Assembly (NCBI GenBank): GCA_017694595.1
Contig: JADIMT010000094.1
Span: 1-44,086, forward strand
Source of the DNA: Candidatus Ornithospirochaeta stercoripullorum
GTDB lineage: Bacteria; Spirochaetota; Spirochaetia; Sphaerochaetales; Sphaerochaetaceae
Direction: 5' to 3'
DNA: 44,086 nt
Below, in pieces: positions 8,544 to 16,832 of this stretch (the first letter of the stretch is position 1; each line of letters opens with the position of its first letter). Below the pieces are notes generated by a model, which had not been told where the DNA came from, ran no database searches, and worked only from the letters and a program-made list of their open reading frames with translations. Position numbers and translations under genes: made by a program.

Positions 8544-10024
8544 CAGATTGCCGCTCCTGTTGCCCATCTCATAATCTCATGTTCATTAAGCTCATCGCCT
8601 TCCAGCTCTGTCAGTATCTTTCCGTGATACATCACATAGCATCGTGACGATGTACGTACGATCTCATGTGCCTCGGATGAGAGAACTATTACAGAGACAC
8701 CGCTGTCAGCCAAGCTTGAGATGATTGTATAGATTTCCTCTTTCGCTCCGACATCAACGCCTTGTGTTGGATTGTCCAGAATAAGAATCCTTGGCCCTGC
8801 GCTGAGCCACTTAGCAAGTACTACTTTCTGCTGGTTTCCACCAGAGAGACTTGTGATAGGCTCGCTGTCATCACCCATTTTGATAGAAAGATCTCTCTTC
8901 TCTTTCTGGAAATCCTCCTCAATACGCTTCTGGTCCAAAAAGAGCCCCTTGCGTCTTTTCTTCATAGTTACAAGCGAACCGTTTTCAAGGATATCAAGAT
9001 CTTTTACGATGCCATTCTCCTTGCGGTTTCTAGGAACATAGCCAATACCATGATCTATCGCTTCCCAAGGACTGTTTATCGTAACAGCCTTGCCATCCAG
9101 CTCCACAGTTCCGGTATGCTTGCTGCCAGCTCCGAAGATAGAGAGGAAAAGCTCGCTTCTGCCATCTCCAAGCAATCCTGTAAAGCCTACCACCTCTCCT
9201 TTCCTTACAGAGAAGGAAATATCTTTGAAGTGGCTTTCATCGGAAACACCGGATGCAGAGAAGATGACATCACCATGCTTATGAACGCTGCGCTTCTCCT
9301 CTATGACATCATGTCCAACCATCATCTTCGCAAGATCGTCGGATGTGACAGATGAGATGCTGCCGGATGAAATCATATGGCCATCACGAAGCACTGTGTA
9401 GCTGTCGCAGATTTCCATGACTTCATTGAGCTTGTGGGAGATGAAGATGATGCCAACACCTGCTTTCTTCAGAGAGCGCATAAATGAAAAGACTCTCTTG
9501 ATCTCAGTCTCAGTGAGGCTTGTTGTAGGCTCATCCATAATGACTATGCGGGCGTCCATCAACATTGCCCTGGAGATCTCGACTATCTGCTTATAGGAAG
9601 CATCCAGCGTGCGGACCATAGCTTCTGGATTGAGTGAAAGGCCCATCCTCTCAAAGACTTCTTTAGTCTTCTCAATCATAGCGCTCTTGTCCAAGATGCC
9701 CCATTTACCCTTTAGTTCCCTTCCTATGAACAGATTCTCGTAGATTGCAAGATCATTAATCAGATTGAGTTCCTGATGAATGAATGCTATGCCTGCATCC
9801 AATGACTCTCTCGGGTTTGTGAAGACAACTGGCTTGCCATCAATCTCAATTCTGCCCTCATCACTAGGGAGAACCCCGCCTAGGATATTCATCAGAGTGC
9901 TTTTTCCAGCTCCATTCTCGCCAAGGAGTGCTGTGATCTCACCGCTTTTAAGCGAGAACGAAACTTTGTCCAGCACCAGATTGGCTCCAAAGGACTTGGA
10001 AATACCTGTCATGTTCAGATTCAT
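8543..10024 (-). CDS. RbsA/MglA-type sugar ABC transporter ATPase (two fused nucleotide-binding domains)
   Basis: 493 residues from the ATG at 10024 (MNLNMTGISKSFG). A longer frame opens at 10075, but its first 17 codons run through a hairpin that separates this gene from the binding-protein gene, and an AAAGG lies just before 10024, so the shorter start is preferred. Domain 1 has Walker A GENGAGKS (Lys41), the degenerate signature DASYKQIVEISRAM and Walker B RIVIMDEPTTSL. Domain 2 has the degenerate Walker A-like GLLGDGRSE typical of CUT2 ATPases, the signature SLSGGNQQKVVLAKWL and Walker B RILILDNPTQGVDVG. It energises sugar uptake with the permease downstream. Confidence 0.93.
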   Translation of the reverse strand: MNLNMTGISKSFGANLVLDKVSFSLKSGEITALLGENGAGKSTLMNILGGVLPSDEGRIEIDGKPVVFTNPRESLDAGIAFIHQELNLINDLAIYENLFIGRELKGKWGILDKSAMIEKTKEVFERMGLSLNPEAMVRTLDASYKQIVEISRAMLMDARIVIMDEPTTSLTETEIKRVFSFMRSLKKAGVGIIFISHKLNEVMEICDSYTVLRDGHMISSGSISSVTSDDLAKMMVGHDVIEEKRSVHKHGDVIFSASGVSDESHFKDISFSVRKGEVVGFTGLLGDGRSELFLSIFGAGSKHTGTVELDGKAVTINSPWEAIDHGIGYVPRNRKENGIVKDLDILENGSLVTMKKRRKGLFLDQKRIEEDFQKEKRDLSIKMGDDSEPITSLSGGNQQKVVLAKWLSAGPRILILDNPTQGVDVGAKEEIYTIISSLADSGVSVIVLSSEAHEIVRTSSRCYVMYHGKILTELEGDELNEHEIMRWATGAAI

Positions 10025-10043
10025 TATAAAACCTTTAAAAATA

Positions 10044-10066
10044 TGCCCAGCCGGAAAGGCCGGGCA
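10044..10066 (-). terminator. Intercistronic hairpin between binding-protein and ATPase genes
   Basis: On the minus strand an 8-bp GC-rich stem (GCCCGGCC pairing with GGCTGGGC, one G-T pair) closes a short TTTC-type loop and is followed by ATATTTTT. It sits between the stop of the binding-protein gene (10084) and the ATPase start (10024). Such hairpins usually act as a partial terminator or a 3' stabiliser, so the binding protein is made in excess over the membrane components. This role is inferred from position and structure. Confidence 0.65.
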
Positions 10067-10083
10067 GCAGAACAAACGTTAAA

Positions 10084-11013
10084 TCAATACGGTGAATTAG
10101 GATCGATGAAATCCTGATAATTCGTTCTATCGACAACTGTTGTAGGAATGATCATGACCTGCTCGACCTCTTTTCCGTCGAGGATATCAACAGCCATGTC
10201 AACAGCTTCCATAACCATGTCAGGGCTGTAGAGTGCTGATTCTACCCAGATGTCCTCATACTCAGGCATCATATTGAAGTATTCCTGGCATCCGCCACCA
10301 CCTGTAATGGCCTTGATATCTGTTCTTCCAGCTTCTCTGATAGCCTGGAGAGCGCCGATGGATGTCTCATCGTCCATGCTGTATACAGCGTCAATGTGAT
10401 CGTTTGCCACGAGGATATCAGCCATATCTGCAAGTCCTGCTTCTCTTGTGAACTGAGTTGCATATGTGAGAACTTCCATATTAGGTGCAATCTCTGCAAG
10501 AGTATCGAGGAATCCAGCCTTTCTCAGTTCTGCAACTGATCCTGATGTAGGAACGTCGAGGATAACAACAGTGCCCTCTGGACCGATCTTGTCGACGATG
10601 TACTTTGCACCCTCTTCACCCATGTTGTAATTATCGCCAGAAACACGGTAAACGCCTTCAGCAGCAATCTCGATATCGAAGTTAACGACGACGATACCCA
10701 TGTTGATTGCGTTCTGGATAGGCACTTCCATACCTGTCCACTGTGGAAATGCGACGATTGCTTCAGCTCCCCAGAGGATGAGGTCATCGAGCTGTGTTGT
10801 CATTTCATCTGAGTTATTCGACGTGTAAATCATGTAATCAATCACACCTTCAGCTTCCAGTTCCTCACATCTCTGCTCTGCATAGTATGCAACACCTGCT
10901 GACCAGCCATGTGTGACAGCTGGAGCGAGAATACCAATCTTATGAGGTGCGGCAAAAAGGGATGCACCTATCACGAGGAAAGTAACAAGCAGAACCAAAA
11001 CTTTCTTCTTCAT
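10084..11013 (-). CDS. Periplasmic sugar-binding protein of an RbsB-type ABC importer
   Basis: 309 residues. An N-terminal Sec signal peptide (MKKKVLVLLVTFLVIGASLFAA) is probably cleaved after LFAA; there is no lipobox cysteine, so the mature protein is soluble. The mature part is a Peripla_BP_4 domain starting HKIGILAPAVTHGWSAG, with VVVNFDIE, DVPTSGS and AVYSMDDETSIGALQA segments typical of ribose/galactose/autoinducer-type binders. A strong TAGGAGG lies 10 nt before the start. It is the first gene of the leftward operon and delivers ligand to the RbsA/RbsC-type proteins encoded next. The ligand is unknown; the downstream dehydrogenases suggest a sugar, polyol or glycoside. Confidence 0.92.
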   Translation of the reverse strand: MKKKVLVLLVTFLVIGASLFAAPHKIGILAPAVTHGWSAGVAYYAEQRCEELEAEGVIDYMIYTSNNSDEMTTQLDDLILWGAEAIVAFPQWTGMEVPIQNAINMGIVVVNFDIEIAAEGVYRVSGDNYNMGEEGAKYIVDKIGPEGTVVILDVPTSGSVAELRKAGFLDTLAEIAPNMEVLTYATQFTREAGLADMADILVANDHIDAVYSMDDETSIGALQAIREAGRTDIKAITGGGGCQEYFNMMPEYEDIWVESALYSPDMVMEAVDMAVDILDGKEVEQVMIIPTTVVDRTNYQDFIDPNSPY

Positions 11014-11044
11014 ATCTACAGAACCTCCTATCGTTCTTATTCAG

Positions 11045-11073
11045 ATTTTCCAACGGCTTTCAGTACAAGTCAA
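11045..11073 (-). promoter_or_regulatory. Candidate promoter of the sugar-ABC/dehydrogenase operon
   Basis: On the minus strand TTGACT (11073-11068) is followed after 17 bp by GAAAAT (11050-11045), about 30 nt before the SD of the binding-protein gene. The -10 is a poor match. An AT-rich run with A- and T-tracts lies just upstream (11074-11100) and could act as an UP element. No clear LacI-type palindrome was found here, although the operon carries two LacI regulators. Confidence 0.4.
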
Positions 11074-11297
11074 ACTTTTTTGAAAAAATTTTTCTTTTTA
11101 ATCATACCTGCTAATACACAGATAAGCATAAAAATATTTAAAATATTACAACTTAATAAATTACTGAATAATTTTAGATTCAATATTTTTCATAATTCTG
11201 AAAAATATTGGTTTTTCAAGACAGCAGACACAATTTGCTGGTTCTTTTATAAGGAGAAAAAGAGAAAGGCAAAAGAGGCCAAATGGTCTAAATTCCA
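11074..11297. other. AT-rich divergent intergenic region
   Basis: This stretch between the ABC operon and the HPt gene is strongly AT-rich. A frame continuous with the HPt gene stays open back to about 11165 but contains no ATG, GTG or TTG and reads as low-complexity sequence, so it is not called as coding. No RNA gene was recognised. Confidence 0.5.
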
Positions 11298-11326
11298 TTG
11301 ACGGTGACATCATCATTTGCGATATT
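11298..11326 (+). promoter_or_regulatory. Promoter TTGACG-N17-GATATT placed for a leaderless HPt mRNA
   Basis: TTGACG (11298-11303, 5 of 6 to consensus), a 17-bp spacer and GATATT (11321-11326, 4 of 6) end exactly 6 nt before the ATG at 11333. There is no Shine-Dalgarno sequence in front of that ATG. The expected transcription start therefore falls on the start codon. Confidence 0.55.
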
Positions 11327-11332
11327 CCAAGC

Positions 11333-11671
11333 ATGAGCATCAAAAGTCTGGCCGGAGTGATCGGCATGGATTATGAATCGGTAATTGAGGATTTCTGCGG
11401 AGATGTATCTGCGCTGAAAGATGCACTGAAAGCTTTCGCTTCCACAGATTGCCAGAATCTGTCTGAAGCTGTTGAGAAAAATGATGATGCAACAGTAAAG
11501 AAAGAGGCACATAGAATCAGGAAGAGCGCCGAGAAGCTAGGACTTGAAAAACTCAAAGTCGCAGCTGCAAGGCTTGAGGAAGTCAATGAAGAGAAAGTCC
11601 CGGCAGATTATGCGCACCTCGCCTCAATCTTCACATCCACTGTAGACGCTATCAAGAAAGAAGGTCTTTAA
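11333..11671 (+). CDS. Stand-alone HPt (histidine phosphotransfer) domain protein
   Basis: 112 residues, all helical in character and consistent with a single HPt four-helix bundle. The phospho-acceptor motif is KKEAHRIRKSAEKLGLEKL, with His60 in the A-H-x-x-K-x-x-A-x-x-x-G context of HPt proteins (usually A-H-x-L-K-G-S-A). The N-terminal MDYESVIEDFCGDVSALKDALKAF matches the usual entry helix. It would relay phosphate between a hybrid sensor kinase and a response regulator, but neither partner is encoded in the window. The start at 11333 is chosen because a promoter sits 6 nt upstream and no ribosome binding site is seen. Its 3' end overlaps the stop of the convergent ABC ATPase gene by 4 nt. 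Confidence 0.78.
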   Translation: MSIKSLAGVIGMDYESVIEDFCGDVSALKDALKAFASTDCQNLSEAVEKNDDATVKKEAHRIRKSAEKLGLEKLKVAAARLEEVNEEKVPADYAHLASIFTSTVDAIKKEGL

Positions 11672-12606
11672 CCGAACTTGTTGCATGCCACAAAATGGTG
11701 ATGTGAGGCTTCAGCAAGCACTGGCTTTCTCCTTTCACAGCTTCCAGATGAAGGGCAGCGATGAGCGTAGGGACACGGATGGAATGAAAGCTGCGCTATT
11801 CTTCCCTCTCCAAGCTGCAAGATTGAAGATATACCTTTCTCTCCTGCTTTCAGCTCGGACGAAAGCAGTTCCTTTGTATAAGGATGGAGAGGGTGCAAGA
11901 AGATTTCAGAGACAGGCGCAATCTCAACAATCATCCCTTTGTACATCACACCGATACGCTGGCTGATAAATCGCAACGAGCTCAGGTCATGGCTGATGAA
12001 TAGATATGAAACACCCAGATCTTTCTGCAATGACGAGAGAAGATTCAGGATTCCAGCGCGGACAGAGACATCGAGGGAAGAGAGGCATTCATCTGCGACA
12101 ATCAAATCCGGAGATGTGATCATAGCTCTTGCAATAGCGATACGCTGTCTCTGGCCTCCAGAGAACTCGCCTATGCAACGTGAAACTGCAGAGGATGGCA
12201 GGCCTACCAAGCTGAGCGCATCAAGCACTTTCGAGCGCTGTTCTTTTTTTGACAGGAGCTTCGCATTAGCAAGAGGTCCCCTGACCGCTTCCCCTACCTT
12301 CTCAGATGGATCGAGAGAAGAATATGGATTCTGGAAGATGATCTGCAAGCGGCTTTTAAGCTTCCTCATCTCCGCATCTGAACATTTGCAGATATCAACA
12401 CCGGAAAATATGATACTACCAGAATCGGGCTCTATCAGACGTAGCAGTGTACGCCCAAGCGTTGTTTTGCCGCTTCCAGACTCTCCTGCAATGCCAAGCG
12501 TCTCTCCTTTGCATAGCGTAAATGAAATATCATCGAGAGCAAGCAAAGAACCAAAGCGCTTCGTCAGATTGCTGACAGACAATAGCTCATCCATCGCATA
12601 CTCCAT
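11668..12606 (-). CDS. Oligopeptide/dipeptide ABC transporter ATPase (DppF/OppF-like)
   Basis: 312 residues. Walker A GESGSGKTT (Lys47), Q-loop IIFQNPYSSLDP, signature EFSGGQRQRIAIARAM, Walker B LIVADECLSSLD and the switch His in FISHDLSS are all intact. The C-terminal oligo_HPY extension includes FHPCPYAHRCPSSGSCE, the Cys-rich tail usual in this family. The first ATG overlaps the upstream paralogue by 20 nt; a second ATG at 12594 is possible. It would pair with the DppD-like protein to drive a peptide or nickel importer, but no permease or binding protein is encoded beside them, so the membrane partners must lie elsewhere. It is the last gene of the leftward arg-dpp run. Confidence 0.9.
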   Translation of the reverse strand: MEYAMDELLSVSNLTKRFGSLLALDDISFTLCKGETLGIAGESGSGKTTLGRTLLRLIEPDSGSIIFSGVDICKCSDAEMRKLKSRLQIIFQNPYSSLDPSEKVGEAVRGPLANAKLLSKKEQRSKVLDALSLVGLPSSAVSRCIGEFSGGQRQRIAIARAMITSPDLIVADECLSSLDVSVRAGILNLLSSLQKDLGVSYLFISHDLSSLRFISQRIGVMYKGMIVEIAPVSEIFLHPLHPYTKELLSSELKAGEKGISSILQLGEGRIAQLSFHPCPYAHRCPSSGSCERRKPVLAEASHHHFVACNKFG

Positions 12607-13543
12607 ACTTCCAGCATCGCAGCGAACATCTTTCAGAGGTTGAAACAGGAGGCTCTGATTGAAAGCACTTCTCTATAGCTTCATGGCATCTGGAAGCGAA
12701 ACGGCAGCCTGTACACACATCCCCTAGCTGAAAAGGATTCCCGCTGATGACAAAAAGCTTATCACCATCATAGTCTCCACGTGCTGAACGGAGGAGTGCT
12801 TTGCTGTATGGATGCCGCGGGGATGAGAAAAACGATTGAGCATCCCTCTCTTCCATCAGCTTGCCACCATAAAGCACAAGAATCCTGTCCGCTAAAGCAG
12901 AGACTACACCAAGGTCGTGTGAAATCAGGAGCATAGCCATAGCTTTCTCATCAATCATCTTTCTCAGCAATGAAAGGATTCCTTTCTGAACAGTGACATC
13001 CAAAGCTGTCGTGGGCTCATCCGCGATAAGCAGCGATGAAGAGCCAGCTGCAAGCGCCATAGCAATCATCACACGTTGCCGCATGCCTCCTGAGAGCTCA
13101 TGTGGATATAATGAATAAATGCGCGTCGCATCCTCAAGGCCAACAGATGAAAGATATTCCACAGCACGTCGCTTGACAGATTGTTTTGAGCTCTTCCTGT
13201 CGTTCAGACGGATGACGTAAACAAGCTGATGGCCGACAGTAATCACAGGATTCAAGCCAGACATCGAATCCTGGAAGACAGCTGAAATCTCCCTGCCCCT
13301 GATCTCTGTCATCTCTTTTTCCGTGAGATCCAAGAGATTACGGCCGGAAAAAAGCACTTCTCCAGAAAGCTTTGCTTTACCAAGGCGCAGCAAAGAGAGT
13401 GCTATCGTGCTCTTTCCGCTGCCTGACTCACCTACAAGGGCAAGACACTCTCCTCTCTTGACAGAAAAAGAGAGTCCATCAACAGCTATTGCTGATGGAT
13501 ACTCCGCTCTTAGATTCCTGACGGTCAGAACGCTCTCTTCCAT
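12587..13543 (-). CDS. Oligopeptide/dipeptide ABC transporter ATPase (DppD/OppD-like)
   Basis: 318 residues. Walker A GESGSGKST (Lys44), Q-loop AVFQDSMSGLNP, signature ELSGGMRQRVMIAMAL, Walker B LLIADEPTTALD and switch LLISHDLGVV are intact. The C-terminus has the Cys-rich segment VCTGCRFASRCHEAIEKC seen in DppD/OppD proteins, where it can bind an Fe-S cluster. The start lies 11 nt after the argD stop without an SD; a TATAAT on the minus strand (13559-13554) ends 10 nt before the ATG, so the pair may have its own promoter as well as read-through from arg. Peptide uptake beside arginine synthesis could be a nitrogen-supply grouping; this is inference. Confidence 0.9.
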   Translation of the reverse strand: MEESVLTVRNLRAEYPSAIAVDGLSFSVKRGECLALVGESGSGKSTIALSLLRLGKAKLSGEVLFSGRNLLDLTEKEMTEIRGREISAVFQDSMSGLNPVITVGHQLVYVIRLNDRKSSKQSVKRRAVEYLSSVGLEDATRIYSLYPHELSGGMRQRVMIAMALAAGSSSLLIADEPTTALDVTVQKGILSLLRKMIDEKAMAMLLISHDLGVVSALADRILVLYGGKLMEERDAQSFFSSPRHPYSKALLRSARGDYDGDKLFVISGNPFQLGDVCTGCRFASRCHEAIEKCFQSEPPVSTSERCSLRCWKYGVCDG

Positions 13544-13554
13544 TGGTGAATATA

Positions 13555-14736
13555 TTATATTTCGGAGAGAGCCTCATCAACGATTGCTATCGCTTTATCT
13601 ATATCGTTCTTTGATGCGACAAGTGGCGGCACGAAACGAAGCACAGTATAGCCAGCTGAACAGACCAACAGCCCCTTCTCCATGCATTTCGCAATCACAT
13701 CACGAGGCGCGATCTTCAGCTCCAGCCCCCTCATGAAGCCCATTCCACGTGCCTCCACGCAAAGCTGCGGATACTTCTTCGCAAGTTCGTCCAGCTTACT
13801 GCCAAGATAAGCTCCATTCTCTGCTGCATTCTCAGAAAGCGATGGAAGTTTCTTCAGTACGACTTCAGCAAGAGCAGCAGCTGCGACATTGCCTCCGAAA
13901 GTAGCTGCATGGTCGCCAGGCGAGAAGATGCCTTTCGCTCTCTTGAATGCAAGAGTCGCCCCCATTGGCAATCCACCGCCAAGTGCTTTCGCTGATGTGA
14001 GGATATCGGGCTGGATGCCATAGTTCTGGAAACAGAAAGGCTTACCAGTCCTGCCCATTCCACATTGCACTTCATCGAAGATGAGCAGCATATCGTTATC
14101 ATCGGCAAGTTTTCTCAGGCCCGAAAGGAAAGACTGCTCTGCAGGTATGATTCCACCCTCGCCCTGAAGAGGTTCCACAATGATCGCAGCAGTCTGCTCA
14201 TCTACAAGAGCTTTCACGGAATCGATGTTGTTATATTCAGCATAGACGACACCGGGGAGCATTGGAGCAAAGCCTTTATGATACTTCTCCTGGCCAGTCA
14301 CTGTGATAGCGCCATACGTACGTCCATGGAATGAGTGATGGAATGAGATTATCTTGTCCCTGCCCCTCTGGGATCCATACTTTCTAGCCATCTTCAGCGC
14401 AGCTTCATTAGCCTCCGCTCCGCTGTTGCACAGGAAGACTTCCTCAGAGCCCGCAAGTTCGTTCAGAAGATTCGCGACAGTGACAGCATGCGCATTATAA
14501 TAAAGATTGGAAGTATGAAACACGCCGTTCTCTATGACAGCAAAGAGCGCTTTCTTCTCATCCTCATCGCCATAACCTAGCGCGTTTACAGCGATTCCCG
14601 CAACGAAGTCGAGGTATTCTTTCCCATCTTCATCAACAAGGACCATTCCCTTTCCGCTCTTGATAGCAATAGGAAACTGGGAATAGTTATTCATATAATT
14701 AGCTTTTCCAAGTTCAACTACGCTCTGATTAGACAT
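13555..14736 (-). CDS. argD: Acetylornithine aminotransferase (ArgD)
   Basis: 393 residues from the ATG at 14736 (MSNQSVVELGKANY). The frame is open further upstream to 14856, but that part overlaps argB and has no homology character, whereas GGAGGTGG precedes 14736. The PLP lysine is Lys250 in LTSAKALGGGLPMGA; the cofactor-binding LIFDEVQCGMGRTG and FLCNSGAEANEAALK motifs are present. It transfers the amino group from glutamate to N-acetylglutamate semialdehyde in cytosolic arginine synthesis, and may also serve lysine synthesis. Its start overlaps the argB stop by 8 nt. Confidence 0.95.
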   Translation of the reverse strand: MSNQSVVELGKANYMNNYSQFPIAIKSGKGMVLVDEDGKEYLDFVAGIAVNALGYGDEDEKKALFAVIENGVFHTSNLYYNAHAVTVANLLNELAGSEEVFLCNSGAEANEAALKMARKYGSQRGRDKIISFHHSFHGRTYGAITVTGQEKYHKGFAPMLPGVVYAEYNNIDSVKALVDEQTAAIIVEPLQGEGGIIPAEQSFLSGLRKLADDNDMLLIFDEVQCGMGRTGKPFCFQNYGIQPDILTSAKALGGGLPMGATLAFKRAKGIFSPGDHAATFGGNVAAAALAEVVLKKLPSLSENAAENGAYLGSKLDELAKKYPQLCVEARGMGFMRGLELKIAPRDVIAKCMEKGLLVCSAGYTVLRFVPPLVASKNDIDKAIAIVDEALSEI

Positions 14737-15610
14737 TACCCACCTCCGGTGTGAGCATCGTACCGATGCCTTCTGCTGTGAAAATCTCCAATAGAATGGA
14801 GTGCGGCAAGCGTCCATCGAGGACGTGCACTGACTTAACACCTTTATTGATTGCATCCAGACAGCACTCGACTTTAGGTATCATGCCGCCTTTGATCGTT
14901 CCATCTGCAATCAGCTCAACAGCTTCTCTCGCGTTCATTCGGCGTATGATGGACTTAGGATCATCCTTATCGCGGAGGATCCCCTCAACATCTGTCATGA
15001 ATACAAGCTTCTGCGCATTGAGTGCTCCTGCTATCGCGGATGCCGCGTAATCCGCATTGACATTATATGTCTGAGAGAATGCATCAACACCAACTGGAGA
15101 GATTACAGGAACGAAATCTGCAGCGATTAACGTATCGATAAGCGTCTTGTCAACTTTCTCGATCTCACCGACAAAGCCCAGATCACGGCCTTTCTCATCA
15201 ATTTTCTTCTTAGCCATCAGAGTATGGCCATCCTTGCCATTGATGCCGCATGCCCTGATGCCTACAGACTCAAGATTCTCGACGAGGCTTTTCCCGACAG
15301 AACCGGAGAGTACCATCTCCGCAACTCCGGCAGTCTCCGCATCTGTCACGCGAAGCCCATCGACGAAGAGAGTCTCCTTTCCCATCTTATCCAGCGTCGC
15401 AGTGATCTCCTTGCCACCGCCATGTACGATGATGGGATTAAGACCAAGGTACTTGAGCATTGCAACATCCTTGATGACAGATTTCTTCAGTCTTTCATCC
15501 ACCATGGCAGAACCACCATATTTGATGACGACAGTCTCTCCTGCAAACTTCCTGATATAAGGAATAGCTTCAATCAGAATCTCAGCTTTGGCTTGTTCCT
15601 TCTCGTACAT
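14729..15610 (-). CDS. argB: Acetylglutamate kinase (ArgB)
   Basis: 293 residues of the amino acid kinase fold. VVIKYGGSAM near residue 27 binds the phosphates, NPIIVHGGGKEI is the substrate/glycine-rich loop, and the C-terminal FMTDVEGILRDKDDPKS and GMIPKVECCLDAI segments are standard for NAGK. An N-terminal helix (about residues 1-20) of the kind found in hexameric, arginine-inhibited enzymes is present, so feedback inhibition is plausible. The start overlaps the argJ stop by one base (TGATG). It phosphorylates N-acetylglutamate in the second step of arginine synthesis. Confidence 0.95.
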   Translation of the reverse strand: MYEKEQAKAEILIEAIPYIRKFAGETVVIKYGGSAMVDERLKKSVIKDVAMLKYLGLNPIIVHGGGKEITATLDKMGKETLFVDGLRVTDAETAGVAEMVLSGSVGKSLVENLESVGIRACGINGKDGHTLMAKKKIDEKGRDLGFVGEIEKVDKTLIDTLIAADFVPVISPVGVDAFSQTYNVNADYAASAIAGALNAQKLVFMTDVEGILRDKDDPKSIIRRMNAREAVELIADGTIKGGMIPKVECCLDAINKGVKSVHVLDGRLPHSILLEIFTAEGIGTMLTPEVGNV

Positions 15611-16821
15611 CAGCTTCTGTAATCTCCATTGATTCTCACATAGTCATAAGTGAGGTCACAGCCCCATGCAGTGGCTTTGCCAACTCCCTGATGGCAGTCA
15701 GCAGTCACAGAAATCTCCTTCTCGAGGAGTATCTCCTTCGCCTTCTCCTCTGAAAACGGCAACGGCTCACCTCCCTTCACTGTCTCGATAGTACCCTTAG
15801 CAGAAGAGAAAGAGAGATCTACAAGCGATGGATCGAAATCTGCACCTGAGTAGCCCATCGCGCAAAGGATTCTGCCCCAGTTAGCATCGGAACCAAAGAA
15901 AGCAGCTTTTACAAGCGATGAGGAGATGACAGAGCGCGCAAGCACTTTTGCATCCTTGTCTGAAAGCGCATTTATGACATTCATCTCAATGAACCTTCCA
16001 GCACCTTCCCCGTCACGCGTAATCAGTTTGGCAAGCGTTCCCAGCACATAGTGGAAAGCCTCTGCGAAGGCTTCATACTCCTCAGTGCCGGAGAGAATCT
16101 CCTCATTTCCCGCCATGCCATTAGCAAGCACGATGCATGAGTCATTCGTGGAAGTATCGCCATCGACGGAAATCATGTTGAAAGTCTCCTCGACTGTATA
16201 GCCAAGCAGCTGCTGCAGCGTCTCTTTGCCAATGACAGCATCCGTTGTTATGAAAGCAAGCATCGTCGCCATATTAGGGTGGATCATCCCAGAGCCTTTT
16301 GCCATACCGCCGATAGTGACAAGCTTGTTTCCAATCATCACAGTCGCAGCAGCTTCCTTCCTGAATGTATCAGTCGTGCAGATAGCTTCAGCCGCATCGC
16401 TTCCGCCGCTTTGAGAGACAAGGGAGGAAAGCGCAGCGACACCAGCTTTGATTCGTGGCATATCAAGAGGCACTCCGATGACACCAGTCGAAGCGACATA
16501 GACTTTGCTCTTCTCTGTCGAAAGGAGCTTAGCGACCTCCTCAGCTGTCTCTTCAGCATCGACAAGACCCTGCTTACCCGTGCATGCATTTGCGTTGCCA
16601 CTGTTGATGACAACAGCCTTCGCGCATCCATTTCTGGCAATACCCTGATCCCAGATTACTGGCGCTGCCTTTACTTTATTAGTTGTAAATACTGCTGCTG
16701 TAACAGCCTCCTGCTCAGAAACAAGCAGAGCCATATCCTTTTTAGCTTTCTTCAGCCCAGCGTGCATACCTGCGGCTTTATAGCCAATGGCTGATGTTAC
16801 GCCACCATTTATGATTTCCAT
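15610..16821 (-). CDS. argJ: Ornithine acetyltransferase/N-acetylglutamate synthase (ArgJ)
   Basis: 403 residues. The self-cleavage site is visible in GSGMIHPNMATMLAF: cleavage before Thr186 gives alpha and beta chains and makes Thr the nucleophile. Other family segments are INSGNANACTG and SVDGDTSTNDSC. It recycles the acetyl group from N-acetylornithine to glutamate, and no argA or argE is present in this cluster. Whether it also uses acetyl-CoA (bifunctional form) cannot be settled from sequence alone. AGGAG precedes the start, 11 nt after the argC stop. Confidence 0.95.
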   Translation of the reverse strand: MEIINGGVTSAIGYKAAGMHAGLKKAKKDMALLVSEQEAVTAAVFTTNKVKAAPVIWDQGIARNGCAKAVVINSGNANACTGKQGLVDAEETAEEVAKLLSTEKSKVYVASTGVIGVPLDMPRIKAGVAALSSLVSQSGGSDAAEAICTTDTFRKEAAATVMIGNKLVTIGGMAKGSGMIHPNMATMLAFITTDAVIGKETLQQLLGYTVEETFNMISVDGDTSTNDSCIVLANGMAGNEEILSGTEEYEAFAEAFHYVLGTLAKLITRDGEGAGRFIEMNVINALSDKDAKVLARSVISSSLVKAAFFGSDANWGRILCAMGYSGADFDPSLVDLSFSSAKGTIETVKGGEPLPFSEEKAKEILLEKEISVTADCHQGVGKATAWGCDLTYDYVRINGDYRS

Positions 16822-16832
16822 ATTAACTCCTA

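Noticed and set aside
10909-11301. 130-codon open frame on the plus strand across the divergent AT-rich region
   Set aside because: It overlaps the signal-peptide end of the binding-protein gene in antisense, is of low complexity, and would collide with the HPt promoter.
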